The notes beneath the pieces are model-generated. The model did not search any database and had not been told where the DNA came from. It saw only the letters and a list, made by a program, of their open reading frames with translations. A DNA stretch of 64,000 bases from the NCBI GenBank assembly GCA_029945375.1, contig CM057062.1, positions 930,001 through 994,000 on the forward strand, read 5' to 3'. Below, piece by piece: positions 23,482 through 35,218 of the stretch. Numbering within the stretch: the first letter of the stretch is position 1; every line of letters begins with the position of its first letter. Source of the DNA: Agaricus subrufescens. Its lineage: Eukaryota > Basidiomycota > Agaricomycetes > Agaricales > Agaricaceae. A program made the position numbers and the translations under genes.

Positions 23482-26400
23482 ATGTCTGATCATAACCGTT
23501 TGAATAGGTTTTACTCTCCACCTATTGAAGACACAATTTCCCTCCTACCTATAATGGGTGAAGCAAACCGAGTCACCCCATCCTCATCATCAACACCATT
23601 CACATCCAAAAAATCATTAAGGAGACCTAGGCCAGTTTCACCCACCAGTCAAGGCGCAATAGCCATTATGCCTGCGGAACTATCTAGTTGGCCTACTTCC
23701 AGTTCAACATCTAATCCACAGACATTGCATCTATCCTCACCTCAGAAACGGCAGCGAGTACAACTACTACCCCTATCTACTCCCCCTCGGAAGGCAAAAC
23801 CGCTGAACAAGGACAACACAAGTTTTGAGATGTTTAACAACAATTGTACAGCAGAAGACTTCTTCTGGACGAACAATAGCGCTGGTTCACCACAGGGGAA
23901 GGACCTCAATCACATTGTTGATCAAGATATCGAAGCCAACACAAACAATGCAGAAGACATTTTTCAACTTTTTTCTGAAGCTGTGAAAGCCGAGGTCATT
24001 CCTTTTCTCAGGCTATCCCGAGACCTATATGTTGTTACGGGATGGGATACTAGATTGGGACAAAGAACTGTAAAATTACACTGATTTTCTTTACGCTCGC
24101 TCACAGTTAGATTTAGGAATCATGGTATCATATTCAATTAGATCCCAGCCAAGACGGGATACCGGTGTGCTATTGTCCCCCTGCAAACAGAAGCAATGAT
24201 TGTATCCATCAACGTTATCTCAGAGAAGAGGTTGAGGATATACCAAGACTAACGGACCAAGGTACCATTTAATTACAAACAATATTCCTATGTCTAATAT
24301 TGTAAGAATCAGATACCACAATTGTTCCTGATATCATACTCTTTTCAAGAGATTCTGTTGAGTCTGGTTGGATAAACTACTTTTCGGTTGGTCATAAAGA
24401 AAAACCAGAAAATGGAAAGTTACGTGTTATTGTGACATATATGGGCCCTGATACAGGACATGGTATTTGGAAGTGTTCAAAAGACGGGCAATTTGTGTGT
24501 CCACATATCACAAGGTGTCGACAATACTTCCAACTTCTTGTGACAAAATCAAGTGATGAACCTGGTGACAACGTCTATGCTGGTGTAAATTTTGATGAAG
24601 AAGGCAATTCAGGTATTAATTTAGTCTGTCTTTTCTATTCGTTAGCTTAAAGTTGGCCCATAGATTTGATACAAGTCCAATAAGAACAGATCGAATCTAA
24701 ACAAGGAAGCGATCATTTATCAATTTCGCACCAACCAATTATGATGCCACACTGGGCTAGAATAACGACAGACAACATACTGTATGAAGAGGTATTACAA
24801 ACTAGCAACATACCAGACTATCTAAAACTTTCTTCAACATCAAAATGTTGTTGCGGTACTTTATTTACCAAGGCAAAACCCACCATTGATCGATCATGCA
24901 CAATCTACACTCTTACACACCCTGTTCACATAAGGATCCAGCTTCAGCTATGTCCTTTGTGCAGTTTATCAACCCGGTATCCAGGTCGTATGATTGGGCC
25001 AGACTGTCGCGACCTTGGTATCTTCAATTACAACAATCTCATGCTCTTTACCCACGATTTACTGGAAGATTATACGTCTTGTTACACATCTTCCGAGACA
25101 CCATTTTCCGCCTGGGTTAAAGTTATTGGAAGGAGATATGGCCGATGGAAGGCAAATTTTGTTGATGAATCAGTTTTTCGATCAGCCTGGTTTGCATATG
25201 CAAATCTCTTGGAATTTGATAAAGATATGGTTTGTCCGCAGTGTGGTCCCACTCCAGAGACAATTATCTGGGACGGAATAACGCTATCCTTCAACAAAAA
25301 ACAAATTCAAGATACTATTCAGCCTCCAACTACTTGTCACCCGAATTCTATTGTAAGGCCGGGAAGATACCCAAAGATTCAACCTTTTATAGAAGATGGA
25401 CAAATACGGAGACTACTGGAATTTGTTGCTGTTGGTTCCTTTCTTCCGGAAACGGTGAGTGAAATTAATACTTATATAAACTTGATTTGAATGTAACAAA
25501 AACAGGGGACCGCCTCGTTGTCATCAATTCCCATCCTGGAACGGAAACTTAAAAGGCTTGAAGAACTTCCCAACATTGAAAGACTGATTCAGGAAAAATA
25601 TAATGCTCTTTATCCCCTCTTTCAAAGGCATTATAATCCTATAAAATTGTCTGTACAAAATCCTCCACCAGAGGTTCAGACATTTTTCGCTCAAGTATTA
25701 CTTTTAGTTTTTGATGGGTATAAGGAACTTACCATACATGCCTCACTTATAGATATCTACAACAGAGTCTTGTCTCCAAGTCATCAATCGGTCAGCTTTG
25801 ATAAAGCTTGGGCTTTTTATAAACAATCCAACCGGTGATAAACTTGGGCTACTCAGTGGTATTCCATGTTTATACGCGCTGGTATTGCAAGAGTGGAGAC
25901 AATTCAACAATTTTTCACAAGATATACTAAAAGCGATGTTATGGATGCAGACTAGAGTTCATGATGTTCTGAAAAACACTATAACATGGTCCGCGCCTTT
26001 AATGAATACTACTGTTAGTACCGACTCACTTGATTGGAAGAAAGTAAGCCTTTCTGTAACTCAAAAAATAACTACTTACATAATATCCAATAGACTGGAT
26101 GCAAATACAGTATGCCTCAAATAAGGCATAGGCCGCGTTATCCTAACTTTCCCCATGATACTTCCAAGGAGCCCAAACAACGCGGTGGATTATGTAATAA
26201 GTTTTACAGTCAATATGGACATCACAAGTTGACCGGGGGTATAATGGCAGCTTGGTGTACTCATAGCATCTGCTATGGGTTTCATTGTATACCTGCTCAT
26301 GAAGGCAGAAATGATGTCTTCTCTGCGCTAATTACTAGGTGGCCAACAGCACCAAAGTTTATCATTTATGACTTCGCGTGTCAACTTGGACCCTATTGCA

Positions 26401-26675
26401 TGGCACGCGAACCTGATTTTTTTGCAGATACCTCTTTTCTCATTGATGATTTTCACGCAATGGGACACTCTAAATGTTCTCCTGCTTTTTTTCTCAAGAC
26501 ACATGCCGATACACAGTTATCTCTAGGTAGAATTAACTCCAGTGCTGCAGAATGTGGAAATGGCGGCCTAGCCAAGATACGAAAATCAATCAGATATATG
26601 GGTCAAAATAGATCAATTCTATATACGGCTGTTTTTTTGTCTATATGGAATAGGTTGAAAATCCAGAAAATGTAA
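23482..26675 (+). CDS. KDZ-type transposase with CxC/SWIM-like clusters, apparently frameshifted
   Basis: Exon 1 starts MSDHNRLNRFYSPP, is Ser/Pro-rich and includes a basic patch. Later exons hold two SWIM-like zinc clusters (CYCPP...DCIH near 24170; WKCSKDGQFVCPH near 24470) and a third Cys-rich block (KCCCGTLF, about 24845; CPLC; CPQCGPTPE). The KDZ core follows: LLSGIPCLYALVL, YDFACQLGPYCMAREPDFF, IDDFHAMGHSKCSPAFF and NSSAAECGNGGLAKIRKS, with Asp and Glu residues expected of the RNase H-like fold. This pattern matches fungal KDZ transposases with CxC5/CxC6-type clusters. The frame is broken in the T-run near 25817 (AWAFYK against FINNPTGDK, one extra T); the gap is too short to be an intron. 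The gene is otherwise long and intact, so the break may be recent or a sequencing error. It would catalyse cut-and-paste transposition in the nucleus. Confidence 0.8.
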
Positions 26676-26679
26676 TTTA

Positions 26680-28031
26680 CTATATCTTCAAAATGTTTAA
26701 TGGTACTACCATTTGGATTCTTGAATCCGTACCTAAAATATTTTCTGATTCAGATAACAAATAGTGGTCTTCGCACCATCCAACAACCTCATTATCTTTC
26801 CGAAGTGATCTATACCTATCTGGGTTATCTAGCATGAGTTGTTTTAGTGTTTCTGTTGCTTTATGATTTTTGTTACCAAAAAGTCCGACTTCAAGAACGG
26901 ATACCATGAGAAGATCAGCACAGGAGAAAAACTTGTGAACATCATCCTGTGAAAAAGGAAAAAATTCTAGGACAATGACGCTGGCAGAGTATGATGCCCG
27001 GTGGATAAAATCTTGAAGCTGGTAACAGGAACTATCGCCACCTTGGCTGCTATCATTTCCTTCTCCTGTCTCCCACGTGTTTTGGGATATCCAAACCGTT
27101 TTGATAGATGTTGGCTTGAGACAATTGATGTATCGATATATGAATGTGTTTGCTTTCAATTCCAGATGATGAAGGCGGGGCAAAAGAATTGTTGTTTGTG
27201 GAGAAACAAGATTAGACGATGCCGGGGCATGATGCTGGTGAATGTGTAGCTGAATAATCCCAGCATTTAATGCGGAACAAAAGAAATCACAGAACTCTTG
27301 TGATGTCCATGTCACTTCAAGAGCAATTTTGTATAGCTGTACCCATGGAGTCTTTCCGATCGACATTGAAAACGTCGGAGGTTGTTCATTGTTGTAAGAA
27401 GATGTCCATGCTAATGTTGTGACAGTTTTACAGTTGGAGAAGGAGTCGAGTAGTTTGGATTCGGTTATAGCGGAGCAGTTAGACTTGATGCGGATATGTT
27501 TGACTTTTAGTTTTTTGGTTGGGAGGTTAAGGAAAAAAGTCGCAACTTCTTCATTTTCAAATGCTATGTCAATTAAGTTCCATCTCTCCATAGATGGCTG
27601 CAATGTTGTGACGATCAACCGGATATTGACAGGAGATGGGGATGACCAGAAAGATCCATAGAGCCGAAGATCAATAGGAAGTGGGAAAGATCTTTTTTGC
27701 CATGTCTCAATGGCGGATGTCTTTGGCGTCCTAGTATTCTCCTTCTCATCATCAGCCCATGGATTGCCTGTTGTAAAAGACGTCCACATCTCCCTAAACT
27801 GCCCCCATTTCTTGCACACCTGTGCTATCTCTGCCCTTCTATCGTAATGCTGGTATTCGCCTATAGACCAAGTATCCCAAGGCATAGTGTAGAGTATGGC
27901 TTCAACAAGGATCCGACCAAGGATCTCATTGGGAAGGTCATTGATGTGTATCTTTTGTTCTGATTGCTCTAACAATTGTATCAAGATATAATTTTCAGAA
28001 AAGGGAATCTGACATTCTTACCTGGGCGCAT
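26680..28031 (-). CDS. F-box protein carried in KDZ element
   Basis: A tiny first exon (ATGCGCCCAG, 28022-28031) joins, across an intron with GTAAGA donor and TGTTAG acceptor, to a long exon reading EQSEQKIHINDLPNEILGRI, a typical F-box start, followed by IAQVCKKWGQF. The remainder (about 380 residues) is leucine-rich with repeats such as LKVKHIRIKSNC and LHHLELKANTF, as in Agaricomycete F-box/LRR-like proteins. F-box proteins bring substrates to SCF ubiquitin ligases; no substrate can be inferred. Its stop codon lies 4 bp from that of the convergent KDZ transposase, so the 3' ends of the transcripts must overlap. The frame is intact, which suggests it is kept or recently acquired. Confidence 0.75.
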
Positions 28032-28129
28032 AAATGCAATGTGGATGGGTTAATGACTGAGCTAGATGAGGTTCGACGCTCAGGAGATGTTTAGTACCAG
28101 AATACATTCAAATATGTTTAAATAATAAA

Positions 28130-28789
28130 TGGTACAGTTTTACTGTAGTCAGTATGTAGCATAGTAGGAATATACTATCTCTGTGCCACACAACATGGTA
28201 TAAATATATGATTCTTGTGCAGCGTGACAGTATGAACATACTATCCGTACCAAGTGCAACATAGTATTAATATATCATTCTCATACAGTGTGATATAGTA
28301 TGAATATACTATCCTTGTGCAACATAGTACAAATATGCTATTCTCATACAGTGTGAAATAGTATGAACATACGATTCTCGCAGTGCTACCTAGGATGAAT
28401 GTACAACTAACTCCCATGAGGTGCGACTTAGTATGAATGTATTATTTTCACGAGGAGCATCTTGGTATAATTGTACCATTCTTGCAGAGTGCGACTTAGT
28501 ATGAATGTACAATTCCGACATAGGATGAGTGTATGATTCCCACGAGATGTGACTTAGTATGTGTATAATTGCGCCATTCCCGCGACTTACTATGAATGTA
28601 CAACAGATGTACAATTCCCATGAGATGCAACTTAGTACAAATATACTATTTTCACAGAGGACATCTTAGTATAAATGTACCGTTCATGCAGAGTGCGAAT
28701 TAGTATGAATGTACGATTCCAATGTACGATGAATGTCTGATTCCCACGAGATGCAACTTAGTATGAATATACAATTCCCATGAGATACA
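28130..28789 (+). repeat. Right subterminal array of KDZ element, first half
   Basis: About twenty diverged 34-bp-period units with the core TTAGTATGAATGTACRATTC and linkers such as CCCACGAGATGCAAC. The array stops inside a unit at 28789, exactly where the CACTA-like element begins, and resumes at 42439. Confidence 0.8.
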
Positions 28790-28858
28790 CACTGTGAGCC
28801 CGAGCCCACAGTTTTTTACTTATATATAGTCAGTACATAGTCAATGACGCCGTAGAGA

Positions 28859-28904
28859 GTAGTACTTCGACGACTCTGTTCTTGCAGCGGAGTCGAAGTA
28901 CTAC
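28859..28904. repeat. Subterminal inverted repeat of CACTA-like element
   Basis: GTAGTACTTCGAC (28859-28871) and its exact complement GTCGAAGTACTAC (28892-28904) with a 20-bp spacer. The core TAGTACTTCGA recurs near the other end at 42150-42160. Possible transposase-binding site. Confidence 0.6.
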
Positions 28905-29084
28905 TTTTTCACCTGTAAAGTACTATGATTGTAATGAGGTAAGTTTTTTACTGCGCCTCAGCTACAGTAGTATACTTGTTGTTTCACAGTGTGATATTTT
29001 AAAGTTTTTGACACTTGCTACATGAGTTGTTCATGCAAAACACTAAACCATGATATGTATATTTGTTGCAACTAATCAACTACA

Positions 29085-29480
29085 TCACTGAGTAGTAACA
29101 CAAAAAACTAAATCCCCGTGCTTTTGACCGTGATAAGAAACTTTTTTTATACCGCCTTTGAATGAGGCTGGCTTTTCAGGATTTTCATAGACGTGAATGC
29201 CTCCGATATGCTTTGAAGAGGCATCGTATAAACGGAGCGTTGCGTGAGGGGAATCTGAAATAGATCCGGGGGAGCCTGAGCGGTGGAAGTCACATCTGAA
29301 GGAGGGATATTCAGCGCTCAATATGGAATTAAAATACGAATGCACTCACCTGATTTGTGCCCAGATCGAGCCCTCGATTTTGTTTATGGCCACATACTCA
29401 ATTACTTGAGGCCAAACTTGCCTCAGAGACCTCTTAACGGCTTCCTCTATGTCTGCTCTTCGAAGTCCATCGATCTTCAT
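29085..29480 (-). CDS. Small unknown protein in CACTA-like element
   Basis: Two exons, about 29350-29480 and 29085-29295, joined across a GTGAGT...CTTCAG intron with the frame kept. The protein, about 113 residues if it starts at MKIDGLRRADIEEAV, is soluble-looking, with WPQVIEYVAINKIEGSIWAQ in exon 1 and SPHATLRLYDASSKHIGGIH and KVSYHGQKHGDLVF in exon 2. No family recognised. The frame is open upstream into the low-complexity block, so the start is uncertain. Its compact, non-repetitive sequence and correct splice signals support a real gene. Confidence 0.5.
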
Positions 29481-29639
29481 ACTGGCTATGCGATAAACTT
29501 CAATTGAAGTTTGTTCTGAACGGTCGCTTATACATCTGCAGCTGGCGGATAATCGAAAAGGAACTAGCGATTGAAATTGCCTAGTTCGCGTGTACAGGGC
29601 GGTGTACAGGGGGCGAAGGAGTGTTGGCATTGGTAGTAG

Positions 29640-30800
29640 GAAGGACGAGGTGTCGGAGGAGGTTGGCAGTCGCGAAAAGGAGAGGATGCGGTGGTGGTGG
29701 TGCGACGGTGGTGGATGGCAGCGCGAGTGGCGGCGGTAGTTGCAGATGGGAAGAAGGAAGGGCGGGGTGGCGGTAGTGCGACGGTGGTGGATGGCAGTGC
29801 GAGTGGCAGCGGTAGTTGCGGAGGGGAGGAAGGAAGGGCGTGGTGGTGGTGGTGCGACGGTGGTGGATGGCAACGCGAATGGCGGCGGTCGTTGCGGATG
29901 GGAGGAAGGAAGGGCGTGGTGGTGGTGGTGCGACGGTGGTGGATGGCAGCGCGAATGGCGGCGGTGGTTGCGGATGGGAGGAAGGAAAGGCGGGGTGGTG
30001 ATGGTGGTGGCGATGGAGAGGAAGGGGCCGCAAAGGGATGGGGTGGTGGCCGCGAAGGGAGACAGAGGTGGTCGTGGGTGATGGAAGTGGTGGGGAGGGC
30101 GGTAGTCGCGGATGGGGGAGAAAGGAGTGTGGATGGTGGTGGAAGTGCCAGTGGAAGGCGTTGGGAATGGAGGCGGCGGTTGCAGATGGGGGAAATGGAG
30201 GGCGGGGGTTTGCGCGTAGTCGAGGAGAGGGAAGCGTGGGCCGCGCGTGGTTGAGGAGAGGAAGGGCAGGGGCCGCGCGTGGTCGCGTGTGGTCAAGGAG
30301 AGGAAGGCGGGGGTTGCAGGTGGTTGAGGAGAGGGAGGCGGGGCCGCGCGTGATTAAGGAGGGGAAGGCGGGGTTCGCAGATGGTTGAAGAGAGGAGAGG
30401 GAGGCGGGGGCCGCGTGTGGTTGAGGAGAGGAAGGCGGTGGTCGCCAATGAGAAGGATTTGGGGAGGGCGGTGATCGCGGTAGCCGCGATGTGCGGGTGT
30501 CGGGTAGCGTTGAGAAGGGGACGCCGTGAGAGGAGACGGTGGCGGCCGCGTTGATCACCAAGGGGTCACGAAGAGGAGAGAGTGAAGGTGAGGGTGAGGG
30601 TGAGGGCAACGTCGCGGCGGCAGTGTTGGAAGGGATGAAAACAGATGAGTGGCGAAGGAGGAAAGGGGATTAGATGTGATGGGGAGGTAAGTGATCGCAG
30701 TGGTTGCAAAGAGGAGATGGAGAGGTGGTTGGGCAGTATTGGAAGGGATAAGAAAAGGGGGGCGGTGGTGTTGGATAGAGACGATGAGAGGACAGTTAGA
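29640..30800. repeat. Purine-rich low-complexity block with tandem repeats
   Basis: On the plus strand this 1.2-kb block is almost free of C and dominated by G and GA. The left part (about 29690-30000) has four to five diverged units of about 66-75 bp containing GTGCGACGGTGGTGGATGGC. The right part has GAGGAGAGGAAGGCGG-type units. It opens long Pro/His/Ser-rich frames on the minus strand and Gly/Trp/Arg-rich frames on the plus strand, but these follow from base composition and I do not count them as genes. Many G-runs make G-quadruplexes likely. Confidence 0.7.
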
Positions 30801-31949
30801 GTTAGTCAGTAGGAGATGAATATCTACGAACCTTGAAAGTCTCGACTGTCTGAACAGCAGCACAACATTGAAGATTCGACGATATTAATACTGCCTTTGT
30901 GCGACCGGGGGGGGAATGTCGTTAGTGTATGTTTGGTATATCAAGAAAGAAAAACACAAATCTTATTAGTATCCATGATGGGTTCAAAGAGTAATTGTTG
31001 CAGTGTCTTAGAAGATGAAGGCGAGGACGGTCAAAATTGAGACGAGGAGGGTGAGGTTGACGGTGGGAAGGTCTTCATAAAATGAGACTCTGTACCCCTG
31101 CCGAAAGCCATAGTGTCGGTCGCCTCTAGAGCCTTCTCAACAATCCTCCAACTGTACTATTCTGCAACCCACAAGCTAGATTGGTAACAACATCGGATGC
31201 GGCGCATTGGAGGTCTTTAAAGTTTTGAATGCGAAGATCTTCTGCGTTCTATCAGGGATATAAATTTGAATTGAGACAAAGGGATTGAGGTGTCAGTGGT
31301 AATGCGATGGCGAGTTGCTTGCGAAGAAATGTAGGGGTCGTTTTCAATATAGAGAGATCGGAAAATATTTGAATATCGCGATGAGATTTCTCGTCTCCTC
31401 CCATGCCTTGAACTTAAACCAGATCCAATTGTGCAACATCCGAAGCGTTGCTAGTTCCACGAAATTCTGATTGACAGCAGTTGAACAGGATATCAACTGG
31501 GAGAGCGCAGGCCAGTAGCGATGTAATCATCAACTCGGGCCGACGAAAACGAGATTGCATGGCGATCAGTGCACTCTGACCACCATCTATTGCCAATAAC
31601 GAGGATAATAAAGAGGTACGCTGTGAAATACTTGAAGGCAAAGTGTTGAGTACGAGTTCAAAGGAGCATGACGAGCTCTGTGATGGGTACACTCACCTTG
31701 AGGAAACCCGCCCTACTCCAACCGGTAATCAAAGAAATTCTCGCTGCTTTATCGAGTTACAGGTTGCATAAGATATCTTGAAACTGTCGGGGGGTAGTTT
31801 TTGATCCTTGAAAGGTACCGAGGGATGCACTGGCTCCGTCGCTCGAACGAGAAGGTCATGTTCAGCTATTCCACCCCGTGCGACGTCTGCTAACATGCAG
31901 AAACGAGGACGGCTCTGGCCATTGTATAGGCTACCATTACTCAGTACAT
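30801..31949. other. Stretch downstream of CACTA transposase gene, no gene supported
   Basis: No supported gene. The frame at 31414-31692 (minus) has no family similarity or splice partner that I can see. A G8 run (GGGGGGGG) occurs at about 30907. The part next to 31950 is probably the transposase 3' untranslated region. Confidence 0.45.
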
Positions 31950-34900
31950 TCATCCTTCTACTTCTGTTACTGTATCGCTCCGATCCACGATACCCCAATT
32001 GTTGCCATTGCGGACCCTCCCGACAACACATTCTACGGTGTTTAAGTCGACAGCCTCAATGACAGAGGCACCATGGCAGTAAGGAATACCGTCTTCTTCT
32101 GTTGTATTCATACTCTGGATGATCGCAAAGATGATTGTGGATGGTGAGTTTAGTTTCAGTTGTGGGATGACCGGTAGGTCTAGCACAACGAGACGCTTCA
32201 ACTGGCCATAATATACGCGATTTTCATATTCTGGCTCGCGTCTCCTTTGTCTGGCAAAGCGATCTACACGGAGAATGTACTACATTGGATTGAGTTAGGA
32301 TTTTTCTTATATAATCAGAGATACTGACCTTCACATACGAAGCGTCTCGGCTATCTTCGCTCTGCCTAACAATGTCACGCGCGACCATGGTGTCGCCGTC
32401 CCCAAGACAAGTGACCTTGCCATACTGAAGGAGGGGGCCGTTGAGTTTAATGGCTGCTCGTACGACGGTTGTTTTTGTATCAAATCGCGTAGCTAAACTG
32501 GCATAAATCTTGTTGCAAATAGACGTCGGTAGAATTTCTTGCTGTCGAGTGCCCCAAAGTTTGTAAGTGGGATCTTAATTACCAAGTGAATAACTGACTA
32601 TTACAACCACAGGATACAACTTACATGAGTTATAGATCAAGTGATGCATCGTTTTCACTTGAATATCTAGATTTAACACATCTTGTAAATTGTATAAAAG
32701 TCGGATTTGATCGAGCTGGGCAGTCGCAATCATGAATGTGTTGATAGACTCATAGGGGTGTCGCCGACTTTTGATAGCACAGAGGAGATTGTTGCATTCG
32801 CGTTCCATCGGAAATGCCCAGTAGCTCCAAACGGGGCCAGCTACCCTAATACCCCATGCAACATGAAGCAATGCGTGGAGTGTCAAGGGGCAGGCAGAGA
32901 GTCGTTCTGGTTTACCACAGTAGTAATACCTGTACTTCATTTAGAACAAGTCGTCCGAAGATTTTAGCTATTCTTACCGTTCGTAGTCACATACCCAGTG
33001 GACAAAGCCTTCCTCAATTTGAAGTAACGCATCTTCATTCATTTCCATAGACAGGCATAGCTTGAGGAGCGTAACAAGCTTCATGAAATGTTTGTAGTAC
33101 AACGCCTTCGGGAATCTTCCGCGAAGGACAATCGGGGCAATGAAAAGTGTCCAGTTCGAATACATTTCGGCGGACATCTGCGATTGTTTCTTGGCAATAT
33201 TGGGAACACGAGCACCGAAGGAAGAGGGAATTGTTGACCCACATTCCTCCGTAGCCTTGCCAATCTCTTCCCAAGCCCGAGGCCCTATTAGATAACCTTT
33301 GTTGCTGTGGTCTAGATCTTTGAACTCGCCAATCCAAAACGATATCAAGTTGGGGATCAGATTTTCCCATACCAGGTGCATGAAATCGAAGGGAAATGAT
33401 TCGGGGAACGAAATAGCGGATATATTTGAAAGGACCGGTATGCCCTTGATACCATACCGCTTTGCGAGGTTTTCAAAGGCAGCATTGGTGGGCGACATTT
33501 GCACAGCAACTGCTTGTTCCATCAATTCATGGTGAACCCGTATCGGAAGATTATTTGGATCATAATAAGCTGGGTTAGCGTTTGCAAGATTGTCCCGTCG
33601 TAAGGGAACGTAGTAGGTTTTTTTAGCTGCAGCATGGTTACATATACCCTTGATATTGCAAACACGGCATGGACTAAGTGCGTTTGAGCCTTTCATGTTC
33701 ATGACAAGGGCCATGGCAGGTATATCACCGAAAACGAGAATGAGATAAGCGTGGAGGAGAAAATACGCCTCGGAAATGGAGTCCCAAGCCTTGACACCAG
33801 CCTCGAGTTGAATTAATTCTTGGATAAGCGGCCAGAAATAAGAATCTATATCCCATGGTTTCTTAGGGCCCGGGATAACGCCAACCCTCAACCGGTGCTT
33901 CTTTTGGAAACGTACATCAGGCGCAAGGTTATAGACGAATAGGACGATTGGCCAGCACGTCTGGCTACGTCGCTTGAAGGGGGCAAACCCGTCAGTTGAA
34001 AGACCAAGGGCAATGTCACGTTCGTCCGAGAAGTAAAAGAAATTATTGTCAGTATCGCCCGTGGGGACAATAGTTTGGAGGAGTCCTCGATAATACGAGC
34101 CGTCAAAGACGTCTCTGATTACGCCTGGCTCGTGTTGAAACTCTGCTCGATAACGCATTTTTTGAGCATGCTCACGACAGGATAACATGGCAAGTAGGCG
34201 AGGGATGATAGGCAGATACGTAAAATATTTGCGGGGCTGACCCTTGGCGTTAAACCTTGGTTCGTTGCATTCGGGGTTCGGGCATGTGGTGTGATGTTCA
34301 TATGGCCCCGTGAAGCAGACGCAGCTGTTGATGCAACAGCTGTAACGAATGGGCTGTAACCCGGACAAAGTACGAACGCGTTTCTTCGTCATTTTGAGTG
34401 AGTCATGATGCCAGTTGCGAAATACGCGTGCCATTCTCGTAAATGTCCTATCGGTTAAGCGATCTTCTATCTTGAGAGTATACTTGAGGAGAAGGTCAAT
34501 ATCAGCCTCACTAAGGCTGGGAGAATCATCTATAGACAGGTGAGATACATGTGAATACGGTACGAGGATAGGACATACCCAGTGCCGCTACTTCACGTCT
34601 ACAACGTTCCAAAACTTTGTCCCAGAGAGTAATGCCTGCCACGTCTGTACGGATGTCATCACTTTCTTCATCTGTTTCATCACCGCTTTCAGAATTATCG
34701 TCCAAAACCTCTTCGTCGGCAAGTAACAAGTCATAGAGTGCGTCTGTTGAAGGTTCCGGTTGTTCTTGATTACCCTCTTGGGAATCCTCATCATCTGACT
34801 CCTGCGTCCACCGAGACTGTCTCCAAGTTCGCTGTATCGCCGTCCCCATTTGCTCTCTCACTCTAGTCGCCCACATAACATCAATGCCAACTGGCTCCTC

Positions 34901-35218
34901 AAGTGAGGAATGGTTGGCAACAGGAGAAGACGGAGGTTCTGCTGCGTCTAATGCATGATCTGCGGTCCCAAACGGAACTTCAATAGGAGGAGGCGATGAC
35001 GGAGGGGCAACAGAGGAAGGGGGCGCTTCCAGGCGTCTCCTTTTGGTTGGTGCTATGTCTTCTATCGCGTGCTGGGAGCGGGGCCGCCGAGAGGCGGTCA
35101 CTGCGTTGTGCGCAACAACCTTGGACCGGCACTCTAAGTGTCGTGCTCTTACACGGGGAGAGACCATGCCACGGCAAACACAGGGACACCTGACCTTGGA
35201 TACTACTCTACGCGCCAT
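31950..35218 (-). CDS. Tnp2/CACTA-type transposase
   Basis: Starts MARRVVSKVRCPCVCRG at 35218, a Cys-bearing N-terminus, followed by a Pro/Ser-rich and acidic region (ESGDETDEESDD). The main exon has CCINSCVCFTG with a C/H cluster (TTCPNPECNEPRF), then the catalytic region typical of Tnp2: LGLSTDGFAPFKRRSQ, LILVFGDIPAM, SPCRVCNIKG and FDFMHLVWENL, in which the two Asp and one Glu fit a DDE triad. Later exons hold PERLSACPLTLHALLH, GPVWSYWAFPMERECN and the C-terminal VDLNTVECVVGRV. Several short introns (near 34500, 32950, 32560-32600, 32280-32330) keep the frame. I saw no stop inside the exons, so it may be active. It would cut at the CACTGTGAG termini. Confidence 0.85.

Noticed and set aside
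25798..25860. A mini-intron to explain the frame change in the KDZ transposase
   Set aside because: The only GT...AG pair that fits is about 22 nt long, well below the size of the other introns in this window.
13743..28789. A TET/JBP-type DNA-modifying dioxygenase, known to accompany KDZ transposons in mushrooms
   Set aside because: I looked for an HxD...H dioxygenase core in the unknown genes at 15078-17427, 17771-18394 and 21976-23321 and did not find a convincing one.
29581..30609. Long Pro/Ser/His-rich frame on the minus strand and Gly/Arg/Trp-rich frames on the plus strand
   Set aside because: Both strands are open because the block is low-complexity and almost free of stop triplets. 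No domain, splice or conservation evidence.
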